From contig NC_061804.1 of the NCBI RefSeq assembly GCF_021462225.1, positions 4,758,740 to 4,822,739 on the forward strand: a DNA stretch of 64,000 nucleotides. The letters are read 5' to 3'. The stretch comes from Girardinichthys multiradiatus (Eukaryota; Chordata; Actinopteri; Cyprinodontiformes; Goodeidae). Each line of letters begins with the position of its first letter. Position 1 is the first letter of the stretch. The notes under the pieces are model-generated. The model had not been told where the DNA came from and did not search any database. It saw nothing but the letters and a program-made list of their open reading frames with translations. The position numbers and the translations under genes were made by a program. Positions 23,060 through 35,245 of this stretch are shown in pieces.

Positions 23060-24480
23060 CTGGGGTGATTTGACAGTGTTGGGGTTATCCATTTTGGTTG
23101 GACAGACCGACTAGGCTGCGCAGTTCGACATGCGCAGCTCAATAGGCGTCGCAGCTCTGATGTCACCCGGTATTATTAAAACCATGGAAACCAAACTTTC
23201 GTGGCCATTTCCAGCGTGTCTCACAGGACGAGGCAACGGAAGCGCATATCTGAAGAGACAAAAGCTTTTCCTCCACGTGGCCATTCCCAGAAGAGCTTGA
23301 AAGCTGGAACTCTGTCTGATACAAGAAGGTCAGAAGACTCATAACTGATCGACGACCACGCCAACACTCCGGCACAGGTGAAAACCCACAGAGGTTTGTT
23401 GCCAAGGAGATGAGTTTTCCTCCTTGTTGATTGAGTCGACTGCAACGGTTCCTCATATTTTCCCGTTTTGGACGGATGAGAAGTTTACCGTTTTTGAGTT
23501 GATCACGGACGTGTGACACTCTGGTTCCACCCCTCCCGTTTTCTTCAGACCACCTCAAACCGGTGAAGAGAAGAAGCTAACGTCAAAGTAATTGTGTTCT
23601 TTTTATTAAATTGGATAATGGCATTAAGAGGTCTGGGCAGGATGAGGGATAGTTAAGGTGATTTAGAATCACCAGTAGTTAATCCAAGGTATCAACTTGT
23701 TGCATACAATACTGATTTGAAGAGTTGAATGCTGAGCTGTTTGGTTTGCTGTGCGGCTAAATCGCGGAGCGCAGATGCAATCAGCAAGGTGCGTGTTCAT
23801 GTTTTAGTTAGAAGTTGGACTTTTCATTTAAAGCACCTGCGGTCTGGGCCTTGCCTGACCACTCCTTTGTTCCAGTTTTATTACTGGTGTTTTTCCATTG
23901 AGTTCCCACCTCAGAGTTTTATGACTTTTTGTTTGAGATTCGGGGCAATCAGCTGCTAGTGGCTAAGGGCACGGCCCCACACGTTCTGCCAGCTGATAGC
24001 CGCCATCCAGACGCATCAGTGCACCAAGGTTTTCTGTACAGTGGTTCTGCTCCACTTTCCAAGTTAACCCAAATTGCACATATTGTCCATACAAATGCTG
24101 GTTTGATCTTCATAGACACTCAATGTGCATATATTTTCTTTTATTATTCTTTTTAGATAGTCATTTTACTCCCTTCGGTAGAATAGTGCATATTTAGTTA
24201 GGTGAAGATTAAAGGACCAGAATAGTAATAGTATTACAATATGATCAATAAATTCTCACATATATGAAGAGAAGCATTTGTGTTTATTTCGTGCAAGACT
24301 GATTTATCTGTCAAAATAAAGTCAAAGTTCCCCCACCTCGGTGAAGCGGTTGATCAGTGACATTTAGCGTGGTTTTAGTTAATGATAATTAACTAATTGT
24401 AATTATTAAGTGCTTTGAGACCATAATCACAAAATCAGAGGACATCTCTGATTTCTATTCGTAAGCAATGATTTTTGGTA
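23060..24480. other. Unclassified GC-richer block, possible solo LTR or old repeat
   Basis: This stretch is richer in CpG than its surroundings at its start (tgcgcagttcgacatgcgcag near 23117) and has an aataaag at about 24315 after a body of around 1.2 kb. That composition resembles a long terminal repeat with promoter-like and polyadenylation-like parts. I cannot find paired ends or a target duplication, and no retroviral gene lies next to it. The minus-strand frames 23163-23558 and 23221-23445 show no family motif. Confidence 0.25.
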
Positions 24481-26779
24481 AAAAAATAATTTTTCTGAAT
24501 TATGATTTTTAATTATAATGTTTGATAAATATTCATTAATCAATAATCATAATCCTTACAACAGGAAACAAGTACTTCAATGGCAGTGGGAGACACCTTG
24601 GTTGAAAGTAGACCAAAGTTCCTTAAATTTGATGTATTTACCTTATATGTTGGGATTAAACTATGCACATGGAAGAAGCAGTTTAAATCAAATAGCTTTG
24701 AATATTTCAGTAGCTATAGGATGTGACATCATCACACTTGGTAAAATCGCATAAAACTTGAACCATGATTGTATAAAAACTGTAAAATTATAGTTTTGTC
24801 TGGTAAGACTAAATTTTCTATGATTTGTTTAAGTGGCTAGGTTTAGTCCCTTCTTTCACTAAAATCCTGTTGTCTTTTGGGACATTTTCAGTTTTTGTGA
24901 ATTTATTTACATCTCATGAAGTCATATTACAGTACTTCCCCATTAAGGTGCACATTTTAATATTTTCTGTATGTGTTCTAAACCGTATTGATGGACTAAC
25001 AAATCTGTAAAGTCTTTGTCTGCAGGGATTTCTTTAGTCCAGAACAGACAAGTTGTTTCACACCATTCTCAGTACAATGATGTGAACCCATCAGTGTTGC
25101 CAGTATTTTAAACGCCTTGAAATGAGCTGCAGCTCACTCTGGAGGCATTTATTTATGTTCTATTTAGTTGTAAATGGCTGCTGCAGACTTAGAGAGGAAC
25201 TTAGGATTTGTCGTATTTAATTTTGAGAACTAGACAGGATCTGATTTTCCTGTAGAAAGCAAAAGGTCACAAGCCGTTAAATATATATTTGTTTGTGATA
25301 ATGCCTTGGTTTCCCATTTCATTAAAATGATTTTTTGTTTACAATAATAAAAAAAGAAATACATATAGTACTCTTTAATTAAAAGTCAATTATGTTAAAA
25401 TCTTGCAATTATTTCAGGATTATTTGTTTCATATTTCCTGTGTAGCAGTTGGGCATGACATAATTTCACCCTGACTAATTTAATTGACCCAAACATTTGG
25501 CTGGTTAACCTGCTCAGCAAGCGACATCATTAAAAAACAAAGTAAACGATTATTTTATTTAACAATTAAATAATTTTAAATGAATACAAGATTTATCAAA
25601 TTTATAATTTAATGTCAGCATTTAATTTACAAAAATAATTATTTCAGTATTTATTTCATAGTCAGGTTCACCAATCAGATGTTACATTTCACATGCCAGA
25701 CTGTTAAATATTAAATATATAATTAAATAATATAAAAAGAAATAAAAGCATTTAAGGACAAAACATCTTCAAATTTTTAATTAATGATTTTTACATTTAT
25801 TTAGTAAGGTAATTAGTACATTGAAACATTTAAGTTATTGTATCTCAATACATTTATTTATTAGATATATTTATTTATATTATCACATAAAACTATTTAT
25901 TTAACAAGGCACTGTTGGCCCTGTATCGTTTTCTGCTTTGAGCAGTATGGTCAGCTCACAAACTTTGATGTTATGGGGACCACAATTGTTCAAATTTATT
26001 TCCATTCTTGTTTTAATTATAACCTGAGCCTAACTTGTCGGATTTTCTGGAAACAATCTGTAAATGTGAGGATAAATCACAACAGCTTCAACCCACGTGA
26101 TTTCTCAGAGGACCTGTGCACTGTTACTGTACACCCAGACATCACTGTTGAAACTAACAGCTGTTTGCTGAACTGTTGCCATGGAGCTGGGTGTACTTAT
26201 TGACGCAAATGTGTTTGTGTGTGTTCATGTACCTGGCTACAGTCCATCACCTCCCCCGTCATGGCTGACAGACACCTACAGAAGCTGAGCTTCATTGTTT
26301 CTCGTGTCGAAGACGCTGCTCCGAACAATACGAGCAGCTGCCAGAGCGGCTTGAAATAAATATTAACCACATGGAGACATAAGCAGCTCCGACATCAAGG
26401 TGGACGTTAGTTTTCACAGGGACAATCACAGATGTACTCCCACTGGACAGTTGATGGAAATCTCCTGCAGCTACTGTTAATAACTTAACCTCGTCTTATA
26501 AAGTCTTACTCTCTTATCTCATTGGTCTTCATTTGCCAGTCTCTTTCTTTAACACACCTTAATAGCAGGGTAGCTTCTCTCACAAATATTATTCTTTCAA
26601 AATCTACATCAGAAAACTAATTATTTTCAGGTTTAGATTTTGGTCTTGGTATAAACTGATCAGCTAACTAAATTCCAGTCTAATAATCTCATCAGAACAG
26701 CTAAAGCTGTAAAAAACATTAGCTTAAATTCCTCTAGCAGTCTAGTCTAATCAATAAAAAATCTCTAAAGAAACCCCTG
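24481..26779. other. AT-rich intronic stretch without recognised features
   Basis: The region 25300-25900 is very AT-rich, with repeated atttattt/aattaaat words. A more balanced island at 26200-26460 contains no frame I can support, though it could be a conserved noncoding element. Confidence 0.35.
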
Positions 26780-27730
26780 TCTTTTTGTGTTGGCTCCAAA
26801 GAAATGCTTGCAGGCATCTTAACTTTCCATAAAAGTGACCTTGCATGCAGGAAACTGCCGCTTGGAATTTTACAACTGAAAGAACCCTTTAATGGAGAAT
26901 CAGGCTCAAGGTTTGAGGTTCAGCTGCAGAGAAGGCTTCAAGATGTCCAAAAGGGTCCCACAAGCTCTAGGAAGCTTTACAATTACATTGACATCAGTGC
27001 AGAGCTTGTTTAGAATCGACTAGAGGTGGATGTGAGCATATCTGCAGAGTGAGACGAAAGAGAAGCAGGGGGCCAGAGAAGCCAATTGTGTTCAAGAAAA
27101 AAACTCAAGAGCAGGGTGAGATTCTGCAGAAATAAAAATGATGAAAAGCAGAAACTGGTGCAAAGTTTTTCTTTCTGCCAACAGTGAAGTGTCCTGATAC
27201 AATCCATGTGTGGGGGATGCTTCTCATCCAATGGAGTGGGCGTCCTCCCAATTCTGTCTAAGAACATGAATAGAGAGTGGGATCAAAACGTACGTCTAGC
27301 AATCTATGAGCAATCTGCTGAGCACCATGTCACAAGGCAAAATGGGTACTAAAACTATTCAAAGATCATAAAATTTAAATTTGGGATTTGTGGTTAGGAA
27401 GCTTCCCAGATCTTAACCCCACCAAAACCCAGTTGTCGATCCTCAAAAAGCAGGCGTAGGACCATAAACCAAACAAATTAGAATCAACTGTAACTGCGAA
27501 GACATGATGGGGTCTTCATCAGTCAGAATGTGGTCCAGAAATTAATATCCGGTATGTCAGAGTTACAGAAGATATGAAGGTTTCCCTAAATAATGGTGAG
27601 GATGCAAAGCTTTTACTATTCCAAAGCTTTGTTATAAATGTTTGGCTTTGCTACTCTTTCAACAATCTTGGGAAAAACCAAACTGAAAACGCATGAAGTT
27701 GAGTGTCTCAAAGGGCCATCCTGTGCTTTG
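26780..27730 (+). mobile_element. Decayed Tc1-like transposon
   Basis: Frame-broken protein remnants are seen on plus: a segment comparable to PTVKCPDTIHVWGMLLIQWSGR (the SVMVWG region of Tc1) near 27175-27245, and SQILTPPKPSCRSSKSRR near 27410-27460, corresponding to the SPDLNPIENLWSILKRR motif. No intact frame remains. The boundaries are approximate. Confidence 0.55.
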
Positions 27731-28339
27731 ACTGTTGGTATTGATGCATCAAATAATGCCTTTACAAAATTCCCCAAATTAAAATATATCCCATATAGAT
27801 TATAATGGTATTTTGGTGTAAAAGTAAAGAAAACTCAGTCCTCTTTGGTGCTCCATAGCTCAGTCGTACTTAACAGTATAAACACCATTCAGTGTTTAAA
27901 CAGGTCTCAAAATTGGATTGGGCTTGACTGAATTAGCCTTTTTGGACCTTTAACTTTTTTTACACAGTTTGGATTATTTATTTTCCTTGATTTTATGGTA
28001 GTGATAGGTTTTAATTTTAGGAAATATTCAGAAATTGTGATTTAAACTATTTTTGTACCCAAGAAAATATGCATTTTGTTATCTGTTCACCCAGTGCATC
28101 TCTGTCCTCTATAGCGGGTTCTGTTTCCTGTCAACTTACCCCAGAGTTATTTTAATAACTTCCCACTACAATATTTCTGCTTTTTTCCTTTAAATCTTGG
28201 AACTGAAGGGTATCTTTAACCTGTTATATCTCTAATAATAAAATACTCTAGGGACATGAAAAAAATACGTTTGGCCACTAGAAGGTTCTGCTACTTGCAG
28301 CTGTAAAAATTATGTAATATGGATTACAGTTTTCACAAG
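27731..28339. other. Spacer in prr7 intron
   Basis: Nothing recognised. Confidence 0.3.
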
Positions 28340-29590
28340 GTACAAACAACATTCCAGTTCTCAAACTGTTAAAGAGTGCCTGAAGGCCTTTGCGAATGAG
28401 CTATGTGGGGATCTGCAGCACTTCTCCAACCTTAGCCTGACCCAGGTGAAGGTGCCAGTGCTGTGGAAGACATCCTGCCTTGTTCCGGTACCAATGAAAG
28501 CTCATCCACCAGTCCTCCATGACTATAGACCTGTTCCCGTCACTTCCCACATCATGGGAGTAAGGCCCACATGAGTATGCAAACCCATACCTTACAGGAC
28601 CCACTTATGGCCCGCTTATTTGCTAATGGCTGTGTAGTTGGAGTTGAAAATGCCATCATACACCTGCTTCAACAAACCCACTGTCATCTGGACAAAGCCA
28701 GCATCACTGTGAGGATCATGTTCTTTGATTTCTCAAGTGCATTTAACACGATTCAACCTGATTTGCTTTGTCAGAAACTCCAGAGGAGTCAGGTGGAGGC
28801 CTCAACAATCTACCTGACAAACAGACCAGTTTGTGAGACTGAAGGGTTGTGGTTTTAACCAGGTAGTTTGCAGCACAGGAGCACCACAGGGGACTGTACT
28901 CTCACTATTCCATTTCACTCTGTACACCTCAGACTTCTTGTACAAGACAGACTCCTGTCATCTGCAGAAATACTCAGATGTCACTGTAGTCGTGGGGAGG
29001 ATCAGAGTACAGAGAGCGGCTGGACTATTTTGTGGCATTATGCAGAAAAAAAATAATCTTGAATGTCAACAAAATAAAGGAGATTATTGTAGATTTTAGG
29101 AGAAACAGGAATAGGACATACATGATTTCCATCATAGGAGAGGAAGTAGAGGTGTAGGAGTATAAATACTTCGGTGTTCACCTGGACAACAGACTGGAGT
29201 GGAGATGCAACTGTGAAGCCATCTACAAGGAGGGACAGAGCAGACTGTACTTTTTCCAGCAAGTCTTCTATCAGTCTGTTGTAGAGAGTGTGATCTCTTC
29301 TGCCACCATCAGCCAGCCTTCTGATAAAGAAGGCTGGTAAAGGCTGGCTGGTACTGTTCTGGGGACTCCTCTGGAACCTCTGGAGATCATTGTGCAAAGA
29401 AGGATTCTTCATAAAATGAAGTACATTATGGAGAATCCTGAGCATCCTCTTCATCAGACTGTTGTACAACAACAGTGTCTTGAGTCAGAGGCTTCTTCAG
29501 ATGTGCTGTAAGACGGAGCGCTACAGGAGATCCTTCCAGCCCACAGCCATCAGCATCTACAACGGCTCTTTTAAGAAACTTGGATAAGTT
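28340..29590 (+). mobile_element. Rex1 LINE fragment (reverse transcriptase)
   Basis: The plus strand encodes, with frameshifts, [63 protein letters not shown], and STGAPQGTVLSLFHFTLYTSDF. The LYTSDF and HLQKYSD combination is characteristic of the fish Rex1/Babar clade. The site at about 28729-28749 resembles the published Rex1 forward primer site with a few mismatches. The FADD motif has become YSDV, so the enzyme is dead. The copy is 5'-truncated and sits antisense in the prr7 intron. Confidence 0.8.
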
Positions 29591-31439
29591 TGAGTTGCAT
29601 TTAAATTCATAAAGTACTCCATAAAGTATTTTTAAATTGAATTTGAAGAGTGGTGCTGAGACCCCCCGCCCCACCCCCCCAATACTCGACAGAAAAGCCA
29701 AAAATCACCATAGCAACCAATGACTCCCTCTTGTATTACTGAGCAGCTTCTTCTTTCTTATCTCAATCCTTTATGAATTAACTTCCATAACCAGGAAGGA
29801 AGCTAGTCTGTGCACCGTTTTCAGGCAGCAGCTGCACTCTTTAAAATTTCTAGTTTTTAATCACATCTTTTTCTCCTTTTAATATTTGTTCCTCTCATTG
29901 CCATTTCTTCTGCATTTCAAGGACTTTATTATAGTCCAATAACCTCTGTTGTCTCAGCCTTTAGGAGAGAAATGGCTACTGCCTTCTCTTCTGCCTTGCC
30001 CTGCTGGCTGATTCTATGATGTGTTAAATATTAGGGTGTGATGGCATTAATATATTTCTTTGCTGATTTAAACCTGCTTGCTGGTGCCTCAACAAACAGA
30101 GCTGAAATGATTTTCAGAGGAAAAAGAAGCCTATTTTCCTCACAGCTGCAGATTTTCCCTTCTCAAACGTCTGAGGTCATAGCATCTCCACAGCTCTTTT
30201 TTATTCACATTATCTATGACTGAATTGTGCTGCTTTATTCCTGCTGCTGCCTGGTTACTGGAGATCTTCATCAGTCTGCCTTGTAAGCAAGACTCCAGCC
30301 TTTTGTTTTCTCCTCTTTGTGAGTCTCTGCTCATTACGCATCTCTGACAGGAGTTTCTTTAAGTCTAATCTTTTATCTCTTCTTGTTTGGTTAGTATCGT
30401 GCAGAATTTTAAACGGATTACTAAGTCTTTTATTTGTCTGTTTATTACTTTGTTTTACTGTGTAGAAGACCATGCATTCATTTGCGCATACAGTATTTGA
30501 CATATATTCTGTCAGGTTGTCCAGAATGCTGACACAAGCTTAATAATAAAACTATAAGTTTCTTATTTATTGCTACAAATCAGTGGTTCAGTTATATTTT
30601 CCCTCTTAGTGCATTTTTATGTCCTTCCCGATTCTGGACGTTTTGCGCTTCAGAGTGCTTGGGATTGCTTTTTTTTTTCCAAGGCTGAAACATGAATTCC
30701 TAAGAAGCAGTTTTTACCTTTTTGTGAGGAAGGGAAAGCAGTGCCCAGATCTCATGAATACATTTAGGTTTAAAACCTGCAAAATTCTGCTTTAGGCTGG
30801 CAGTTTGTGAGGGAAACGGAACGTTGAGAATGAGTAGTTTAACTTTTTAGGAGATTAGCTTCTTGTTGCATATGTTCTCATAATTTTGGTACATTAAAGC
30901 TGGTAAAATATACCTATATACTGGGATTGATTTGATAATGTATTTCTGGATATGAATTGCATCGTTTGTCTTACAAAGGATCCTTGAGATGAGACTTGTT
31001 GTGAATTGGTGCTGTGGTAATGAACTGAACGGGACCAAACCAGTTTGCTTCTGCAGCTGAGAAAAAATGATGAAACAATTGTTTGAGAAGTTTCAGTGTT
31101 TGTATGGGGGCAAATCTGTTTGGCTGGCTCTACTTTCTGCCTCAGATTGCCGTTTTGGAGGGGGTAGTTTGTCTAAATTGACCATGTTGTTGCTCACTCC
31201 ATCACCGCTCAGTCTTCACAGCTGACGCCCACGCTTCAGGTGTCATCATGACGCCTTACAGGGGGGACCGAGAGGCCCAAAGAAACCAAAATGTGACTGT
31301 ACATGATGTGGTTTCACGGTCTGCATCCGAACCAATCTCATTACATATTTTACCTTTCATTTCAAAGAGGCTAACATAAAGTGACAGCGAGTAAAACAGG
31401 AGTGTAAAGTTTGCTTGGGATTTAAACTATGAGCTTGTC
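29591..31439. other. Intronic spacer
   Basis: A C-run (ccccccgccccaccccccc) occurs at about 29660. No protein or repeat family is recognised with confidence. Confidence 0.35.
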
Positions 31440-33050
31440 TTCAGATAAACACACCTTGCAAAAGTTATCAAACCACTGAACATTAAGACATTTTGTCAAC
31501 CACAGACATCAATGTATTTTAATTGTATATCATGTGATAGAGCTTTTATAAGTTATGAATTTTTTATCCAGCCCATTTTTCTCTGAAGACTCACGAAGAA
31601 CTAAGGAACACAGCAGATGAGACAGAAAGTTGTGGAGACTTGCAGGGTCAGGTTGTAAAAACAATATCCCAAGCTCTTAACATCTCTGAGATTGATAAAT
31701 CCATCATCTGAAAATGAAAAGAGTATGGCTCAATTGCACAACTACCAAGAGATAGTCGTCCACCTAAACTGACAGGCTGGAGGAGGGCATAAATCAGAGA
31801 AGCCCATAGGAGCATCGTAGTAACTCTGGAGGAGCTACAAAGATTCACAGCTCTGATTGCACAATCTGTCGATAAAAAAACTGTTAGTACTGCCGTCAGT
31901 AAATCTGGTCTTCATGGAAAAGTGCGAAGAAGAAATTTAGTGTTAAGAAGCCATAAAACGTCTCGCAGTTTGCCACAAGAGACAGCAAACGTGAAAGAAG
32001 GTCCTGTGGTCAGATGAGACTCATCGTTATTTTGATTTGTATTATTATTATCCTACTTCATCTATTATCACCAGTCAACATTTACTGTGATCTTCTTGTA
32101 TAAAGAGGTTTGATTTGGTAGAACGACTATAACCAACCAGAGAACAAAAGGTGGAAAAAAAAAACGAACTGGACAGAGGAGCAGAGCCTGCTGGGATCAC
32201 GGTACGAACTGGGATTCCCAGCAGATCAATGCGTCGCTCCTTCTGCTTTCAGCACCAGCCTGGACTGTAAGCAGCTCTGGTACCTGCTGCATTCAGGAGC
32301 TAGAGAGGAGATAGCAGCACACCAGATAACTTCTCCACAGATGACCATTTAGGCTTAGGCTGCTGACATCATCATGTACAATACTGCACATACTTATTCA
32401 CCTCTGTACGATATTGTTTGTAATTTTGTTCACTTTTTATTCATGGTAATTTATTATTGTTTCTATTATTTATTTATCCTTCCTAATATTGCCTTACTAG
32501 AGATGCACATTTAATCTGTCCTGCTGCTTAAACTATATAATTTCCCCCTGGGGGGGATGATGAAGTTAGTCTTCGCTCTATATTAGTAATTGTATGATTA
32601 TTATTGAGGTTTATGTGCTTATTTATTCTACTATTAAGGGGGTGGATCCCTGTGCGATGGAGTTGGTAGCGTTTTATTAATTCACTTGAGAATCTGTAGC
32701 CAGACATGATTTTCACCAAAATCTAACTGAGCTTTTGCTGATTTGTAAATAAGAATGAGCTTAATGTTCTTACTTCAGGTGCGTGAAGCTGGTAGAGACA
32801 TACCCCCAAAGATTTACTGCTGTTACTCTACAAAGCATTGACTTGGGGCTGAGTACAAATGAACACCACAGTTTTCAGATTTTTATTTTTTAAAACATTT
32901 TAAAACCATGCATTTCTTTCTTTCCACTTGACAATTATTCCCTACCTTGTGCTGGTATGTCACGCAAAATCCAAGGAAAATACTTTGAAGTTTGTGGTTG
33001 TAACTTGACAAAACAACAAAGTAATTTTTTAAGGCACTGTTAAAGTATGT
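31440..33050 (+). mobile_element. Decayed Tc1-like transposon with a foreign middle
   Basis: The left part (31440-32010) keeps the order of a Tc1 gene start: the gggtcaggttgtaaaaa region, a cgtccacctaaactgacagg-like helix-turn-helix linker, aactctggaggagct, and ggtcagatgagac (the first catalytic SDET). The right part (32780-33050) keeps the gene end, gtagagacataccccc and ctctacaaagcattgac, followed by the terminal region. The middle of the transposase is absent, and about 770 bp of unrelated sequence (32010-32780) takes its place. Confidence 0.65.
32010..32780. other. Unassigned sequence replacing the Tc1 core
   Basis: This insert has a GC-moderate part (32150-32370) and then tactgcacatacttattcacc...tttatttattt-like sequence resembling the 3' untranslated part of a LINE. 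I cannot name a family. Confidence 0.3.
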
Positions 33051-33124
33051 TCTTGCTGCCTCTGTAAAAATTTAAAAGGGATAGTAGCAGCCAGGGGCTG
33101 CTGATGAAATGCAGTTTATTTCCG

Positions 33125-33935
33125 TATTACCATTAGGTGTGACCACCTGTATAAAAACAAGAGTCTTGGCTGGTTGCAGGTCTGGAGCAGTCTGTGTGTT
33201 AACAGTGTCGGGGAAGAAAGACTTCACCAATGACCTTAGAGAAGCTATTGTTTGCTCTATGTCAATCTGGGAAGGGTTATAAGGCCCTTTTTAAAAAATG
33301 TAAAGTACATCTATTTACAGAAAATGGGAAACATTAAACGCATTACCAATTTGCCCATGAGTGGGAGACTCTTAAGGTGTCAGGTAGCAAGTTAAATGTT
33401 CTAGCAATTAGAAGAAAATTGAACGGGGTGCGGCTTTTTGAGAAAAGCTGAAGGAGAAAGCTTCTTTTCTCTATAAAGAATATTGTTGCATTGCTTAGGT
33501 TTGTAAAGTTGCATCTGAATGAACCAAAAGACTCCTGGAAACAATGTCCTTTGGACAGTTGAGAACAAAGTGCAGATGTTTGGTAACACCAAACGCAACA
33601 GATCTAACACTAACATCTCATACCACTGTAAAGCACGGTGGTGGAGGGCTTATGGTTTGGCTTAATTTGCAGTTATAAGACACCATGATTTGATCATTAA
33701 TTCCTTCGAAAACCAAAGTATTCTAGATTAAAATATGACGTAATCTGTCCCAAACTGGGCGATCAGCAGGACAACAATCCCAAACGCAGTAACAAATCTA
33801 CAAAGAATGGGTGAAAAACAAAAGGATCAAGGTGTTGCTACAGCCTAGTCCAAGTCCAGATCCAAACTGATTTAAATGCTTTAGTGGGACCTTAAGAAAG
33901 CTGTGCAGTTACAAATGAAATGTAATGCTGTTTGT
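33125..33935 (+). mobile_element. Decayed Tc1-like transposon next to prr7 exon 1
   Basis: The order of recognisable pieces follows a Tc1 transposase gene: aatgaccttagagaagc, atcaatctgggaagggttataaggcc-like helix-turn-helix coding sequence, gtttgtaaagttgcatctgaa, acaatgtcctttggacag (first catalytic region), aagcacggtggtgga (HGGG), gcaggacaacaatcccaaacgc (second aspartate) and gtgggaccttaagaaagctgtgca. No frame is intact. It ends about 50 bp from the prr7 splice donor. Confidence 0.75.
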
Positions 33936-33982
33936 ACTTAAGCATTTCACATTGCCACTCATATAGCTCTTTGAAACATTAC

Positions 33983-34319
33983 CTGGCATGCTGACCCAGT
34001 TCGCTTGTGGCATCAGATGAGGAACAGGCAGAGCAATGGGTGGACCCAGCGTCTGAGAAGGGCAGATCTGCGACGGGGGCTCCCTCTGCAGCTGCGGTGG
34101 CTGTGCCGGTGGAGGCGCGAGGGGATATCCGGCGGGCTGAGCGGCGAGCGGCTCCATCTCCACAGTCCGCAGACACTGTTCTCTGAGCCGGTCATGGCGC
34201 CGCTTCAACCGGCGCTGCAGGAAGCTGCAGAAGCAGCACAGCATGACGATGAGGGCCCAGACCAACCAGAAGCCGGCGAAACAGGCCAGGAAGGTGTAGG
34301 TGCCCTGTGACATCACCAT
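33983..34319 (-). CDS. prr7: prr7 coding exon 1 (N-terminal 112 residues)
   Basis: The exon encodes the start of proline-rich 7 (synaptic), [17 protein letters not shown], which is nearly identical to how vertebrate PRR7 begins. A hydrophobic segment at about residues 8-34 is the single membrane span; it includes the cysteine cluster C28, C29 and C31, a likely palmitoylation site. A basic stretch ([14 protein letters not shown], 35-48) follows on the cytoplasmic side, then a proline/glutamine-rich region. The exon ends CCAG/gtaatg, leaving phase 1. Known family roles are in the postsynaptic density with PSD-95 and NMDA receptors. The ATG is in good context (gccATGg). Only this ATG gives the conserved N-terminus. 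Confidence 0.92.
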
Positions 34320-35079
34320 GGCAGTGACGGAAAGAGTGGCAGGTTCTCACCACGAGGAAGAAAACGTTTTTTTAATAGACGATGAAAAATATATAATATT
34401 CCTAATACAGAAAAATATATTCTTCACAACAATAAAAGCTGCAACAGGACAGGATTTATCTAAGGGAGAAAAGACTGTCCACATGGAAGGTAATATAGCT
34501 TGAAACTGATTTCTATAGAGTGAAAAATACACTAAACGTCAAGTTGGAAGTCTGAAATAAATCAAAGTATTACGTTAAAAATAGAAACAAAAGTCTGAGA
34601 TTAATGTTCATTTAAGTGCTAAAAAATCCATGTTTTAGTGTTAGATGTGTTGCTTGAATCCCAGACAAAATCTGGCTTTTCCTCCTCGTTACTGCAGCAA
34701 ACATCCACTTAAAGCCCCCATGGAACTCTGCAGGTTTCACACGACTGAAAACATTTTCTTGTCAGAGAAAAAACAAACAGCATCCCTTCAGGTTGTGATC
34801 TTTGGATGGTTGAATGTAGGTCACATCCAATCAGAAGCGCCAAAGTCCACAGTGATGTCTTCATCCGCAAACAGCCCAACAGCTGATCCCTTCGGGGGGT
34901 GGGGGTCCCTCCAAGCTGCCGGGAAGCTGAAATCCCGGCAAGACCCCTCGTTCTCCCACCGCTCTGCTAACAGAAACACGAGGAGAAGAAACTGTCACCA
35001 GGATAAACACGGACAACATTTCTGACACGGCAAGGAATAAAAACAGCGTAGAGGCCAAGTGCTTAAACATGGCTGCTAG
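34320..35079. other. Region upstream of the prr7 start codon, no assigned exon
   Basis: A 5' splice acceptor for coding exon 1 is expected just above 34320 if the first exon lies upstream; the best visible minus-strand candidate is the pyrimidine-rich ttttcttcctcgtggtgag ending near 34351, which is weak. A minus-strand pyrimidine stretch ending tgtttctgttag near 34965 could precede another untranslated exon. Neither is certain. Confidence 0.25.
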
Positions 35080-35245
35080 GTTAATGGGTTACTCTAAATT
35101 GACCTTAGGTATTTGTGCTGTTTGTTCTGTGTTCAGTGTTTCCCTGTGATCGACTGGCAATCCAGGGTGTACCCCACCGCTCATTGAAAATACGCACCAG
35201 CTTTCCCACAACCCTGCAAGGATAAGCAGGTATAGATAGACAATG
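35080..35245 (+). mobile_element. 3' part of a tRNA-derived SINE
   Basis: The sequence follows the tail order of a common fish SINE: tctaaattgaccttaggta, gtgatcgactggcaatccagggtgtaccc, an altered gctccagc-equivalent, accctgcaaggataagcagg, and tatagatagacaatgg. Its 5' tRNA head is missing. Confidence 0.7.

Larger units (their letters stand above)
19449..33982 (-). other. prr7: prr7 intron, 14.5 kb, phase 1
   Basis: The intron runs from donor gtaatg (33982 downward) to acceptor ttccag (19449). Splicing after the first base of a codon joins CCA-G to AC-ACG, giving MPDTDIFGMPPCY with no frame disruption. It contains an L2/CR1-like LINE fragment (21040-21780), an unclassified block (23060-24480), a Tc1 remnant (26780-27730), a Rex1 copy (28340-29590), a Tc1 remnant with an insert (31440-33050) and another Tc1 remnant ending about 50 bp from the donor. 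The segment 19450-21030 holds no named feature. Confidence 0.85.

Noticed and set aside
23163..23558. 131-codon minus-strand frame
   Set aside because: Basic composition without motif; likely chance in a GC-richer repeat.
34005..34310. 101-codon plus-strand frame opposite prr7 exon 1
   Set aside because: It is antisense to a conserved coding exon and has no known motif.
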